Shown here: positions 16,958 through 25,926 of the stretch, piece by piece
Numbering within the stretch: position 1 is the stretch's first letter
Layout: every line of letters starts with the position of its first letter
Source: CBDCKR01 sp964572045
Lineage (GTDB): Bacteria > Gemmatimonadota > Gemmatimonadetes > Longimicrobiales > Gaopeijiaceae
Direction of reading: 5' to 3'
DNA length: 61,880 nucleotides
Assembly (NCBI GenBank): GCA_964572045.1
Contig: CAZNEI010000011.1
Location: forward strand, 1 to 61,880
Made by a program: the position numbers and the translations under genes
The notes under the pieces: model-generated
Database searches by the model: none
What the model was told of the DNA's origin: nothing
The model's input: only the letters and a program-made list of their open reading frames with translations

Positions 16958-18319
16958 CTATTGTTCGCTGACGGGCCGACGCGTGGGCTCGTCCCATTTC
17001 TGGGCGCTCGAGATGTCGGGCACGCCCCACTGTCCGCCGCTCCACCCCTGGAAGCCCTCCATGCGGAAGGTCCAGAAGCCCGTGCTCATGTCGCTGATCA
17101 CGATCAGGCCGTCGGCGTTGCGCACGTCGACCCCGAAGGCGCCGTTGCACTCCTGGCATAGGTTGGGGCGGGGGTCGCGGGCACCGATGTAGGTGTCGTA
17201 ATACCCCACGGTCACGGGGTTCGCCGGGTCCTGCAGGTTGAAGACCTGGAGTCCGTCCAGGTACCCGGTCACGAATACGTAGGGCCAACGGATCTCGTGG
17301 TTGTGCACCAAGTTCTGGTAGTCGGCGGTCCAGCCCGAGATCGGCCGGTTGACGTTCGTGACCTCCCCGTCGAGCGCAGGCTTGAGGTCAAAGATCCTGA
17401 GCGGGGCGAACCGGTATTCGGTTTCGGCGACGACGTAGCGCCCATCCGGACTCGGCGTGAAGGTATGGCCACGCGCAGCGCCCCGAATGCCCGTCATCGA
17501 GATCGCCAGCTCGGGGTTCTCAAGGTCGGTCACGTTAAAGATGTAATAGCCCCCGGACCCGCCCCCGTAGAACCGGTCCTGGTCGGTGTCGGGGTGGTAG
17601 GCGACATAGAAGTCGTGGTAGCCGCCCGCCATCCCGCCGCCGTCGGCCGTCCCCGGCACCGGAACACGACCGACCAGGGCCTCCTCGGCGCTGGCCCCTT
17701 CGACGACGCGGCCCAGATCGTAGATGTGCGCGTACGGCCCGCTGACGGTGGCGAAGAGAAGCACCTGACCGCTGGTGTGCTTGTAGACGAAGATGTTGTG
17801 GAAGCCGCCGGGCAGGAGAGGCTCACGGATCCGCGCCACCTCGCTCACCGTAGAGGGGTCGGGCAGGCCGTCCACGTCGAGCACGACCGCGCCCATGTCG
17901 GAGTCCGGCCCTCCCTGGCCGAACTGAACCGACTGCACAACGTAGTAGCGTCCGTCCCACTTGAAGTGCTTCACGTCCATCCCGCCGTTCCCGAGGTGGA
18001 GATCCCGATCCTCGATCCTCCACTCGTAGAGGAGTTCCGGACTTGCCGGATCCTCGATGCTGATGATGTCGAGGCCCATCGGCCCCACACCCCCATACGC
18101 CATGCGGCTCATGTAGGCGTAGGGTCGCGACAGCTCCTGCTCCACGTCCGTGTCCGAGACGCTGAGCGGGGGGCCCACCGGCAGATGCCCGACCACTTCG
18201 ATGTTGTCGCTTCCCCGGTTCAGGGGGGTCCACTGGGCCGACAGGGGCACGGTGGCTACGGCGATCAGGGTCGCGACCGCCAGGGCCGTCGGAGTGAGGA
18301 TGAGACGAGTGTACGACAT
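16958..18319 (-). CDS. LVIVD-repeat exported protein, array copy 2
   Basis: 453 residues with a signal peptide ending VPLSAQ, then the family N-terminus NRGSDNIEVVGHLPVG. Two features set it apart from its siblings: the variable loop carries a CxxC (NLCQECNGAFG), the only such pair in the array, and the usual KHSDGR reads KHTSGQ. The start at 18319 was chosen because the signal peptide begins there; upstream codons in frame are Arg/Pro-rich. Gly-rich AGGYHDFYVAYHPDTD and HNHEIRWPYVF are conserved. The CxxC could bind metal or form a disulfide. Confidence 0.9.
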   Translation of the reverse strand: MSYTRLILTPTALAVATLIAVATVPLSAQWTPLNRGSDNIEVVGHLPVGPPLSVSDTDVEQELSRPYAYMSRMAYGGVGPMGLDIISIEDPASPELLYEWRIEDRDLHLGNGGMDVKHFKWDGRYYVVQSVQFGQGGPDSDMGAVVLDVDGLPDPSTVSEVARIREPLLPGGFHNIFVYKHTSGQVLLFATVSGPYAHIYDLGRVVEGASAEEALVGRVPVPGTADGGGMAGGYHDFYVAYHPDTDQDRFYGGGSGGYYIFNVTDLENPELAISMTGIRGAARGHTFTPSPDGRYVVAETEYRFAPLRIFDLKPALDGEVTNVNRPISGWTADYQNLVHNHEIRWPYVFVTGYLDGLQVFNLQDPANPVTVGYYDTYIGARDPRPNLCQECNGAFGVDVRNADGLIVISDMSTGFWTFRMEGFQGWSGGQWGVPDISSAQKWDEPTRRPVSEQ

Positions 18320-18513
18320 GAGCGGTGCCTCCCGCTGAAGAAGACGCGCAGGGTGCGGATCGGCGCGAGCCATCAGAGCGAACGTGCGAAGCAACCTACA
18401 CGCCCCCTCGGGATGCCGCCAACGGGTGCAGCTCCGGTGAGCGGCACGTGGGGCGGTCATCGCCCCGACGTGAGCCGGAGTCGCGGGGCGGAGACGTTGA
18501 CGGATTGATGCGC

Positions 18514-18543
18514 CCCCCGGAGCGAACGAGCCGCTTCCGGGGG
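18514..18543 (-). terminator. Terminator-like hairpin after LVIVD copy 3
   Basis: About 11-bp stem with one bulged base (CCCCCGGAGCG against CGCTTCCGGGGG), starting 11 bases after the minus-strand stop of copy 3. No T-tract follows. Confidence 0.5.
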
Positions 18544-18553
18544 AGCCCACTCC

Positions 18554-19900
18554 TTACGGCTGCTCGCTGACCGGCCTCCTGACCGGCTCGTCCCACTTTT
18601 GCACGCTCGAGATGTCGGGCACGCCCCACTGCTCGCCGTTCCAGCCCTGGAAGCCCTCCATGCGGAACGTCCACAGGCCCGTGCTCATGTCGCTCACCAC
18701 GATCAGGCCGTCGGCGTTGCGGATGTCCACGCCGAAGGCGCCGCCGACGATGGCGCTCCTCGTCCCGCGCGGGCCGATGTAGGTGTCGTAATAGCCTACG
18801 GTCACCGGATTGTGCGGATCCTGGAGGTTGAAGACCGAGAGGCCGTCCAGGTACGATGCCGCGAAGACCCACGGCCAGCGGACCTCGTGGTTGTGCACGA
18901 GGTTCTGGTAGTCGGCCGTCCAGCCCGAGATCGGCCGGTTGATGTTCATCGTCTCGCCGTCCAGAGCCGGCTTCAGATCGAAGATCCTGAGCGGGGCGAA
19001 CTGGTACTCGACCTCGGCGACCACGTACCGTCCGTCCGGACTCGGGGTAAACGTATGGCCGCGGCCGACCCCAGGGATGCCGGTCATCGAGATCGCGAGC
19101 TGCGGGTTCTCGATATCCGTGACGTCATAGATGTAGTACCCGCCCGTACCCCCGCCGTAGAAGCGGTCCTGGTCGCTGTCCGGGTGGTAGCCCACGTACA
19201 TGTCGTGGTAGGCCGACCCTCCGCCTGAGCGGTCGGGACCGGGCACCCGACCGACGAGCGCCTCCTCGGCGCTCGCGCCTTCGACCACGCGGGCCAGGTC
19301 GTAGATGTGCGACCAGGGTCCCGAGACCGTGGTGAAGAGCAAGACCCGGCCGTCGGAGTGCTTGTAGACGAAGATGTTGTGAAAGCCGCCGGGCAGCAGG
19401 GGCTCCCGGATCCGATTCACCTCCCTCACCGTCGAGGGATCGGGAAGGCCGGTCACGTCCAGAACGACCGCGCCCATGTCCGAGTCCGGACCGCCCTGCC
19501 CGAACTGAACCGACTGCACCACGTAGTAGCGGTCGCCGATCTTGAAGTGCTTCACGTCCATCCCGCCGGTGCCGGTGTGGAGGTCCTGGTCCTCGATCCG
19601 CCACTCGTAGATGAGCTCGGGGTGCTCGGGATCCTCGATGCTGATGATGTCCATCCCCTTCGCTCCGCCTTCGCCCCAGACCATCCGGGAGACGTAGGCG
19701 TAGGGCCGCGACAGCTCCTGCTCGACGTCGATGTCCGAGACGTTGAGGTGAGGACCGAGCGGAAGGTGCCCCAGGACTTCAATGTTGTCGCTGCCCCGGT
19801 TCAGAGGAGTCCACTGCGCCGAGGCCGCGCTGGCGAGGACGAGCACGGCCACCGCCACACTCAACACGGCTCGCATCGGGGTTGAAGAGCCATACGACAT
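18554..19900 (-). CDS. LVIVD-repeat exported protein, array copy 3
   Basis: 448 residues; signal peptide ending SAASAQ, then WTPLNRGSDNIEV. Blades read MDIISIEDPEHPEL, VVLDVTGLPDPS, YYIYDVTDIENPQL and LSVFNLQDPHNPV. Its variable segments are DRSGGGSAYHDMYV (Met in place of Phe) and GTRSAIVGGAFGVDI, the shortest loop in the array. The gene starts 31 bases after the stop of copy 4 with an aggagg ribosome site in the gap, so copies 4 and 3 are probably one operon, ended by the hairpin downstream of copy 3. Confidence 0.9.
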   Translation of the reverse strand: MSYGSSTPMRAVLSVAVAVLVLASAASAQWTPLNRGSDNIEVLGHLPLGPHLNVSDIDVEQELSRPYAYVSRMVWGEGGAKGMDIISIEDPEHPELIYEWRIEDQDLHTGTGGMDVKHFKIGDRYYVVQSVQFGQGGPDSDMGAVVLDVTGLPDPSTVREVNRIREPLLPGGFHNIFVYKHSDGRVLLFTTVSGPWSHIYDLARVVEGASAEEALVGRVPGPDRSGGGSAYHDMYVGYHPDSDQDRFYGGGTGGYYIYDVTDIENPQLAISMTGIPGVGRGHTFTPSPDGRYVVAEVEYQFAPLRIFDLKPALDGETMNINRPISGWTADYQNLVHNHEVRWPWVFAASYLDGLSVFNLQDPHNPVTVGYYDTYIGPRGTRSAIVGGAFGVDIRNADGLIVVSDMSTGLWTFRMEGFQGWNGEQWGVPDISSVQKWDEPVRRPVSEQP

Positions 19901-19931
19901 GGGAATCCTCCTGTTGGAGAGGGGTTCGGTT

Positions 19932-21275
19932 CTAGCTGATAGGTCTCCGCACCGGCTCGTCCCACTTCTGCACGCTCGAGATGTCGGGCATCCCCCACTG
20001 CTCCCCGTTCCATCCCTGGAACCCGTCCATCCGGAAGGTCCAGAAGCCGGTGGTCATGTCACTGATCAGGATCAGGCCGTCCTCGTTCCGAACGTCCACG
20101 CCGAACGCTCCGTTGAAGACCGGGTTGATGTAGTCGGTCCGCGGCCCGATGTAGGTGTCGTAGTAGGCTACGGTCTGGGGATCGTGGGGATCCTGGACGT
20201 TGACGACCTGGAGCCCGTCGAGGTATCCGGACACGAACACCAGAGGCCAGCGGACCTCGTGGTTGTGGACCACGTTGCGGTAGTCGGCCGTCCAGCCCGA
20301 GATCGGTTGGCGGATGTTGGTCACCTCGCCGTCGAGCGCCGGCTGGAGGTCGAAGAACCTCAGGGGAGCGAACTGGTACTCCGTCTCGGCGACGACGTAG
20401 CGTCCGTCGGGACTGGGCGTGAAGGTGTGGCCGAAGGGCACGCCGCTGATGCCCGTGAGCGTGATGCGAAGCTCGGGCGCCTGCGGATTGGTCACGTCGT
20501 AGATATAGTATCCCCCGCCCCCGCCCCCGTAGAAGCGGTCCTCATCCGTGTCCGGATGGTAGGCGACGTAGAAGTCATGGTAGCCCATCACGACGGGCGC
20601 GTCGCCCGACGTCGCGATCGGGACCCGGCCGGCCAACGCTTCCTCGGCGCTCGCGCCCTGCACGAGGAGCCCCAGATCGTAGATGTGGGCGTAGGCGCCG
20701 TTGACCGTGGTAAAGAGGAGCACGCGCCCGTCGGAGTGCTTGTAGACGAAGATGTTGTGGAAGCCGCCCGGAAGCAGCGGCTCGCGGACCCTCGCCACCT
20801 CCCGGACCGAGGAGGGATCGGGCAGATCGGTCACGTCCAGGATCACGGCCCCGAGGTCCGAGTTGGGTCCTCCCTGGCCGAACTGCATCGACTGCACCAC
20901 GTAGTAGCGGCCCCCGACCTTGAAGTGCTTCACGTCCATCCCGCCCGGACCGACGTGGAGCTCCTGGTCTTCGATGCGCCACTCGTAGAGCAGCTCGGGA
21001 CGCTCGGGATCGTCGATGCTGATGATGTCCATCCCGCGCGGGCCCGCGGGACCGAGCCTTACTCGTCCGACGTAGGCGTAAGGCCGCGACAGCTCCTGCT
21101 CCACGTCCATGTCGGTCACGCTGAGGGTCGGCCCCAAGGGCAGGTGCCCCAGCACGTCGATGTTGTCGCTGCCGCGCTCGAGCGCGGTCCACTGGGCGGA
21201 CGCTGGAGACGGGACCAATCCGAGGATCGCAGGAACCGCCACCACGCTGAAGACGAGGGTCAAGGTGTTTGACAT
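19932..21275 (-). CDS. LVIVD-repeat exported protein, array copy 4
   Basis: 447 residues; the signal peptide starts at the ATG at 21275 (MSNTLTLVFSVVAVPAIL) and ends PASAQ. The mature chain opens WTALERGSDNIDVLGHLPLG. The blade called LDVTDLPDPSSV and the final STGFWTFRM segment (here TTGFWTFRM) match the siblings. Distinct parts are TSGDAPVVMGYHDF and RTDYINPVFNGAFG. Rather than NLVHNHE it has NVVHNHEVRWP. The final residues PVRRPIS end the protein one residue short of the usual SE. Confidence 0.9.
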   Translation of the reverse strand: MSNTLTLVFSVVAVPAILGLVPSPASAQWTALERGSDNIDVLGHLPLGPTLSVTDMDVEQELSRPYAYVGRVRLGPAGPRGMDIISIDDPERPELLYEWRIEDQELHVGPGGMDVKHFKVGGRYYVVQSMQFGQGGPNSDLGAVILDVTDLPDPSSVREVARVREPLLPGGFHNIFVYKHSDGRVLLFTTVNGAYAHIYDLGLLVQGASAEEALAGRVPIATSGDAPVVMGYHDFYVAYHPDTDEDRFYGGGGGGYYIYDVTNPQAPELRITLTGISGVPFGHTFTPSPDGRYVVAETEYQFAPLRFFDLQPALDGEVTNIRQPISGWTADYRNVVHNHEVRWPLVFVSGYLDGLQVVNVQDPHDPQTVAYYDTYIGPRTDYINPVFNGAFGVDVRNEDGLILISDMTTGFWTFRMDGFQGWNGEQWGMPDISSVQKWDEPVRRPIS

Positions 21276-21335
21276 GAAGAGACTCTCTGACGTGTCGGTC
21301 AAGTGGTACGTGAATGGCGCCGGAGGCCAGCCAGC

Positions 21336-21360
21336 CGTGCCCCGGAAGCTAAGGGGCACG
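21336..21360 (-). terminator. Possible hairpin between LVIVD copies 5 and 4
   Basis: Perfect 8-bp stem (CGTGCCCC / GGGGCACG) with a 9-base loop, about 100 bases after the stop of copy 5 and 60 bases before the start of copy 4. It could be a terminator or part of the leader of copy 4. Confidence 0.4.
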
Positions 21361-21458
21361 AAATCGCCGCGCCACGGCGGCCGGATCCTCCGCGGAAAAA
21401 CGTGGACGCCGCCGAACCGACGGGTGTCGGGCGATCGAGGGCGGCGGCGCGGGGTGAG

Positions 21459-22802
21459 TTACTCGCTGACCGGCCTCCTCAGGGGCTCGTCCCACTTCTG
21501 GGCGCTCGAGATGTCGGGCATCCCCCACTGCTCGCCGTTCCAACCCTGGAAGCCCTCCATGCGCCAGACCCAGAATCCCGTACTCGAGTCGCTCCCGATG
21601 ATGAGCCCGTCCGCGTTTCGCACGTCGACGCCGAACATGCCGTTCAGTACCGGGTTGAGATCCTCCGTGAGCCGCGGGCCGATGTAGGTATCGTAGTAGC
21701 CGACCGTCGCCGGGTTGGCGGGGTCGTGCAAGTTGAAGATCTGGAGCCCGTCCAGGTAGCTGGACACGAACACGAGCGGCCAGCGGACCTCGTGGTTGTG
21801 GGAGAGGTTGTTGAAGTCGGCGGTCCATCCGGAGATCGGCCTGTTGACGTTGGTCACCTCGCCGTCGAGCGCCGGCTGGAGATCGAACACCCGCAGCGGA
21901 GCGAACTGATACTCGGTCTCCGCGACGACGTAGCGTCCGTCGGGGCTCGGGGTGAAGGTGTGCCCGCGGGACACGCCTTGGACGCCGGTCAGGCTGATCC
22001 GGAGCTCGGGGTCCTCGGGGTCGGTGACGTCGTAAACGTAGTATCCGCCCTGCCCGCCGCCGTAGAAGCGGTCCTGATCGGTGTCGGGGTGGTAGCCGAC
22101 GTAGAAGTCGTGGTAGCCGCCTCCGAACTGGCTCTCCCCCGTCGCCGGCACCGGAACGCGACCTGCAAGCGCGCTCTCCATGTCCGCGCCCCGCACGACC
22201 ATGCCCAAGTCGTATACGTTCGCGTGGGGCCCGCTGACCGTGGCGAAGAGGAGCACGCGGCCGTCGGAGTGCTTGTAGACGAAGATGTTGTGGAAGCCGC
22301 CCGGAAGCAGTGGTTCTCTCATGCGTGCCACTTCGCGCACGCCGGACGGATCGGGCAGGTCGGTGACGTCGAGCACCACCGCCGCCAAGTCGGAGTCGGG
22401 GCCGCCCTGCCCGAACTGGAGCGACTGCACCACGTAGTAGCGCCCGTCCACCTTGAAGTGCTTCACGTCCATCCCGCCCAGCCCGATATGCAGCTCGGGA
22501 TCCTCGATCCGCCACTCATAGAGCACCTGGGGACGTTCCGGGTCGGAGAGGTCGATCACGTCTACCCCCTTGCCGCCGTCCCCTTGCGATATCCGGCCCA
22601 CGTAGGCGTACGGCCTCGAGAGCTCCTGCTCGATGTCCGTGTCCGCCGCGCTCACGCGGCCTCCGAGGGGGAGGTGCGCGACGACCTCGATGTTGTCGCT
22701 GCCTCGCTTGAGCGCAGTCCATTGAGCCGCAGCCTCGGGAGCGAGGGCGGCTGCCGCGAGGCCCGCTGTGGCCAGGCCGAATACCGAGCATCGAAATACC
22801 AT
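21459..22802 (-). CDS. LVIVD-repeat exported protein, array copy 5 (most divergent)
   Basis: 447 residues; signal peptide from the ATG at 22802 (MVFRCSVFGLATAGLAA) ending PEAAAQ. It differs most from the others: the N-terminal segment reads VVAHLPLGGRVSAADTD, the first blade is VDVIDLSDPERPQV instead of MDIIS, and the end of the last blade is STGFWVWRMEG. The variable loop is RLTEDLNPVLNGMFG. The core histidine motifs (FHNIFVYKH, YHDFYVGYHPD, HNHEVRWP) are intact, so the fold should be the same while the ligand face may differ. Confidence 0.9.
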   Translation of the reverse strand: MVFRCSVFGLATAGLAAAALAPEAAAQWTALKRGSDNIEVVAHLPLGGRVSAADTDIEQELSRPYAYVGRISQGDGGKGVDVIDLSDPERPQVLYEWRIEDPELHIGLGGMDVKHFKVDGRYYVVQSLQFGQGGPDSDLAAVVLDVTDLPDPSGVREVARMREPLLPGGFHNIFVYKHSDGRVLLFATVSGPHANVYDLGMVVRGADMESALAGRVPVPATGESQFGGGYHDFYVGYHPDTDQDRFYGGGQGGYYVYDVTDPEDPELRISLTGVQGVSRGHTFTPSPDGRYVVAETEYQFAPLRVFDLQPALDGEVTNVNRPISGWTADFNNLSHNHEVRWPLVFVSSYLDGLQIFNLHDPANPATVGYYDTYIGPRLTEDLNPVLNGMFGVDVRNADGLIIGSDSSTGFWVWRMEGFQGWNGEQWGMPDISSAQKWDEPLRRPVSE

Positions 22803-22885
22803 GAGCGCTGTCCCCCGATTGGGGCCCCGCGCGTGCGCGCCGGACCGTGTGTCCTTCGAGATTGTCCGCTGATCCATTCGCCGAT

Positions 22886-24268
22886 CTACTCGCTGATCGG
22901 GCGCCGCACCGGCTCGTCCCACTTCTGCACGCTCGAGATGTCGGGCACGCCCCACTGCTCGCCGTTCCAACCCTGGAAGCCCTCCATGCGGAACGTCCAA
23001 AACCCGGTGCTGAAGTCGCTGATCAGGATCAGGCCGTCCTCGTTGCGGACGTCCACGCCGAAGGCGCCGTTGAAGAGGCTGGTCGCGTAGTCGCCCATGA
23101 GGTCGGTCGGACCCGCCGTGATGCGCGGTCCGATGTAGGTGTCATAGTAGCCCACGGTCACGGGATTCATGGGGTCCTGGAGGTTGAAGATCTGAAGCCC
23201 GTCCAGGTAGGCCGACACGAACACCAGCGGCCAACGGACTTCGTGGTTGTGCGCGACGTGGCGGAAGTCGGCCGTCCACCCTGAGATGGGCCGGTTGATA
23301 TTGGTCACCTCGCCGTCGAGTGCCGGCTGCAGGTCGAAGATCCGGAGCGGGGCGAACTCGTACTCCGTCTCGGCGACCACATAGCGGCCGTCGGGGCTCG
23401 GCGTGAAGGTGTGCCCAAAGGGCACGCCCTGGATGCCGGTGAGCGTAATCCGGAGCTCAGGCTCGACGGGGTTGGTCACGTCGTAGATGAAATACCCACC
23501 GGCGCCGCCCCCGTAGAAGCGATCCTCGTCCGTATCCGGGTGGTAGCCGACGTAGAAGTCGTGGTAGCCCCCGATGGGGCTCGCCTCGGGGCCGGCAGCG
23601 GGGATGGGCACCCGGCCCACCAGCGCGTCCTCTGCACTCGCGCCGTCGACGATCAGCGCCAGATCGTAGATGTGCGCGTAGGGGCCGTTTACGGTCGTGA
23701 AGAGCAGGGCCCTCCCGTCCGAGTGCTTGTAGATGAAGATGTTGTGGAAGCCGCCCGGCAGCAGAGGCTCCCGGATCCTCGCCACTTCGCGTACCGCCGA
23801 AGGATCCGGCAGTCCGGTCACGTCGAAGACGACCGCGCCGAGGTCGAAGTCCGGGCCGCCCTGGCCGAACTGGAACGACTGCACGACGTAGTACCGCCCG
23901 TCGAGCTTGAACGTCTTCACATCCATACCGCCCAGGCCGGTGTGCAGCTCCTGATCCTCGATCCGCCACTCGTAGAGAAGCGTAGGCCGCTCGGGGGCCT
24001 CGATGCTCACGATGTCCATTCCGGTGGGTCCTGGAGTGCCGAAGCGCATGCGGCCCACGTAGGCGAAGGGGCGGGAGAGCTCCTGCTCCACGTCCATGTC
24101 ACCCACGTTGAGGAGACCGCCCAGGGGCAGGTGGCCGAGTACGTCGATGTTGTCGCTTCCGCGTTGCATCGGAGTCCACTCCTGAGCGGGGGCGGATCCG
24201 GCGGCAGCAGCCCAGTAGAAGACGAGTGCCAACGTGGCGCCAACGGCGCGGCTATGCTTGCCTGACAA
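22886..24268 (-). CDS. LVIVD-repeat exported protein, array copy 6 (TTG start)
   Basis: 460 residues, the longest of the array. I place the start at a TTG (24268) because it begins a good signal peptide (SGKHSRAVGATLALVFYWAA, ending SAPAQ) and AAAGGAG lies 8 bases upstream; no in-frame ATG or GTG fits the same site. An overlapping GTG one base off-frame competes for the same ribosome site. The mature domain shows MDIVSIEAPERPTL and, in the variable region, a longer insertion (RITAGPTDLMGDYATS) before LFNGAFG. KTFKLDGRYYVV replaces the usual KHFKVDGR, losing one conserved histidine. Confidence 0.88.
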   Translation of the reverse strand: MSGKHSRAVGATLALVFYWAAAAGSAPAQEWTPMQRGSDNIDVLGHLPLGGLLNVGDMDVEQELSRPFAYVGRMRFGTPGPTGMDIVSIEAPERPTLLYEWRIEDQELHTGLGGMDVKTFKLDGRYYVVQSFQFGQGGPDFDLGAVVFDVTGLPDPSAVREVARIREPLLPGGFHNIFIYKHSDGRALLFTTVNGPYAHIYDLALIVDGASAEDALVGRVPIPAAGPEASPIGGYHDFYVGYHPDTDEDRFYGGGAGGYFIYDVTNPVEPELRITLTGIQGVPFGHTFTPSPDGRYVVAETEYEFAPLRIFDLQPALDGEVTNINRPISGWTADFRHVAHNHEVRWPLVFVSAYLDGLQIFNLQDPMNPVTVGYYDTYIGPRITAGPTDLMGDYATSLFNGAFGVDVRNEDGLILISDFSTGFWTFRMEGFQGWNGEQWGVPDISSVQKWDEPVRRPISE

Positions 24269-24358
24269 TTCACTGACTCCTTTGAAGAGGACCCATGGCG
24301 CGTAAGGCTCCCCCCGCACGCGCGTTGACCGGCGCCCGGGAGTCGCTCGAGACACTGC

Positions 24359-25708
24359 CTACGGCTGTTCGCTGATCGGGCGCCGCACCGGCTCGTCCCA
24401 CTTCTGCGCGCTCGAGATATCGGGGACGCCCCACTGCTCGCCGCTCCAGCCCTGGAAACCCTCCATGCGGAGGGTCCAGAACCCCGTGCTCATGTCGCTG
24501 ATCGCGATCAGCCCGTCGGAGTTCCGCACGTCGACCCCGAAGGCGCCGTTGAACACCGGATTCGTCTCGGTCGCCCGTGGACCGATGTAGGTGTCGTAGT
24601 ATCCGACGGTCACCGGGTTGTGCGGATCCTGCAGGCTGAAGATCTGGAGTCCGTCGAGGTACCCCGACACGAAGACCAGGGGCCAGCGAATCTCGTGGTT
24701 GTGGGTGAGGTTCCTGTAGTCGGCGGTCCATCCCGAGATGGGCCGGTTGATGTTCGTGACCTCGCCGTTGAGGGCCGGCTCGAGATCGAAGATCCGGAGC
24801 GGCGCGAACTCGTATTCGGTTTCCGCCACGACGTACCGGCCGGCCGGACCCGGCGTGAAGGTATGGCCGCTCCGCACCCCGCTGATTCCGGTGAGCGTGA
24901 CCAACAGCTCGGGGTTCTCGAGATCCGAGACGTTGTAGATGTAGTATCCGCCGCCGCCGCCGCCGTAGAAGCGGTCCTGGTCCGTGTCGGGGTGGTACCC
25001 CACATAGAAGTCATGGTAGCCCCGCCCGAAGCCGCCCTCGCCCGAACTCGGGTTGGGGACGCGGCCGGCGTGCGCCTCTTCCGAAGACGCCCCCTGGACG
25101 ATCTTGCCCAGATCGTAGACCTGGGCGAACGGCCCCGACACGGTGGCGAAAAGCAGGACGCGCCCGTCGGAGTGCTTGTAGATGAAGATGTTGTGGAAGC
25201 CGCCCGGCATGAGGGGCTCCCGGATCCGGGCGACCTCGCGGACCGTCGACGCGTCGGGCAGGCCCGTCACGTCGAGGACGACACCGCCCATGTCGGAGTC
25301 CGGGCCACCCTGTCCGAACTGGACGGACTGAACGACGTAGTAGCGCCCGTCCACCTTGAAGTGCTTCACATCCATCCCGCCGCGGCCGAGGTGCAGGTCC
25401 GGCTCCTCGATGCGCCATTCGTAGAGAAGCTCGGGGCGCTCGGGATTCTCGACGCTGATGATGTCCATGCCCTTCGCGCCCACCCCCCCGTAGATCATGC
25501 GGCCCACGTAGGCGTAGGGGCGGGAAAGCTCCTGCTCGATGTCCATGTCTGCGACGTTGAGCGCGGGGCCAAGGGGTAGGTGACCGAGCACCTCGATGTT
25601 GTCACTCCCCCGCTTCAGGGGGGTCCATTGGCCCTCGGAGGGGGTGGCAGCGGTCAGGGCCACCACAACGGCCAGCGCGCCCAGGATGCTCGGCGGCGGG
25701 TGTGACAT
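24359..25708 (-). CDS. LVIVD-repeat exported protein, array copy 7
   Basis: 449 residues; signal peptide from the ATG at 25708 (MSHPPPSILGALAVVVAL) ending PSEGQ, with gggagg upstream. The mature chain opens WTPLKRGSDNIEV and is close to copies 1-4. Distinct parts are SSGEGGFGRGYHDF, RATETNPVFNGAFG and GPAGRYVVAETEY (Ala for Asp in the blade turn). It is the first gene of the array in transcription order, so a promoter for the group should lie in the 218 bases upstream, though I could not identify one. Confidence 0.9.
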   Translation of the reverse strand: MSHPPPSILGALAVVVALTAATPSEGQWTPLKRGSDNIEVLGHLPLGPALNVADMDIEQELSRPYAYVGRMIYGGVGAKGMDIISVENPERPELLYEWRIEEPDLHLGRGGMDVKHFKVDGRYYVVQSVQFGQGGPDSDMGGVVLDVTGLPDASTVREVARIREPLMPGGFHNIFIYKHSDGRVLLFATVSGPFAQVYDLGKIVQGASSEEAHAGRVPNPSSGEGGFGRGYHDFYVGYHPDTDQDRFYGGGGGGYYIYNVSDLENPELLVTLTGISGVRSGHTFTPGPAGRYVVAETEYEFAPLRIFDLEPALNGEVTNINRPISGWTADYRNLTHNHEIRWPLVFVSGYLDGLQIFSLQDPHNPVTVGYYDTYIGPRATETNPVFNGAFGVDVRNSDGLIAISDMSTGFWTLRMEGFQGWSGEQWGVPDISSAQKWDEPVRRPISEQP

Positions 25709-25926
25709 GAGCGGTTCCTCCCGAGGTGTGAAGATGCGGTGGTGTCGATCGACACGGCGCATCAGGGCAGAGGGGCAAGATAGTCACGGGCCGCACGCGT
25801 TGCCAGATCACCGCATGCGACGGGGAAGGCGTGGAGCCAAGAGAGCGGGCGGTCCGCTCCGCACGAGACAACGGTCCGTCACCCCCGACGCCCGACCGTC
25901 CCGTCCGAACGAGGATGCGCCGGGAT

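Larger units (their letters stand above)
15312..25708 (-). repeat. Tandem array of seven paralogous LVIVD-repeat genes
   Basis: Seven genes of 447-460 codons follow one another on the minus strand over 10.4 kb. Each shares the N-terminal RGSDNIEVLGHLPLG (or a close variant), the central GGFHNIFVYKH and YHDFYV-YHPD motifs, HNHEVRWP, and the C-terminal GFQGW-GEQWG-PDISS-QKWDEP. Spacers range from 31 to 284 bases. Because every spacer and signal peptide differs while the mature domains stay close, the array probably arose by repeated gene duplication with later divergence. Confidence 0.95.

Noticed and set aside
19782..23090. Two long plus-strand frames across the LVIVD array
   Set aside because: They mirror the LVIVD genes and share the same repeated composition, as expected for antisense of paralogous genes. 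No ribosome sites or domains are present.
15312..25708. CRISPR array or mobile element as cause of the repeated structure
   Set aside because: The repeat unit is a whole gene with signal peptide and conserved domain. No short direct repeats, cas genes, transposase or terminal inverted repeats were seen.
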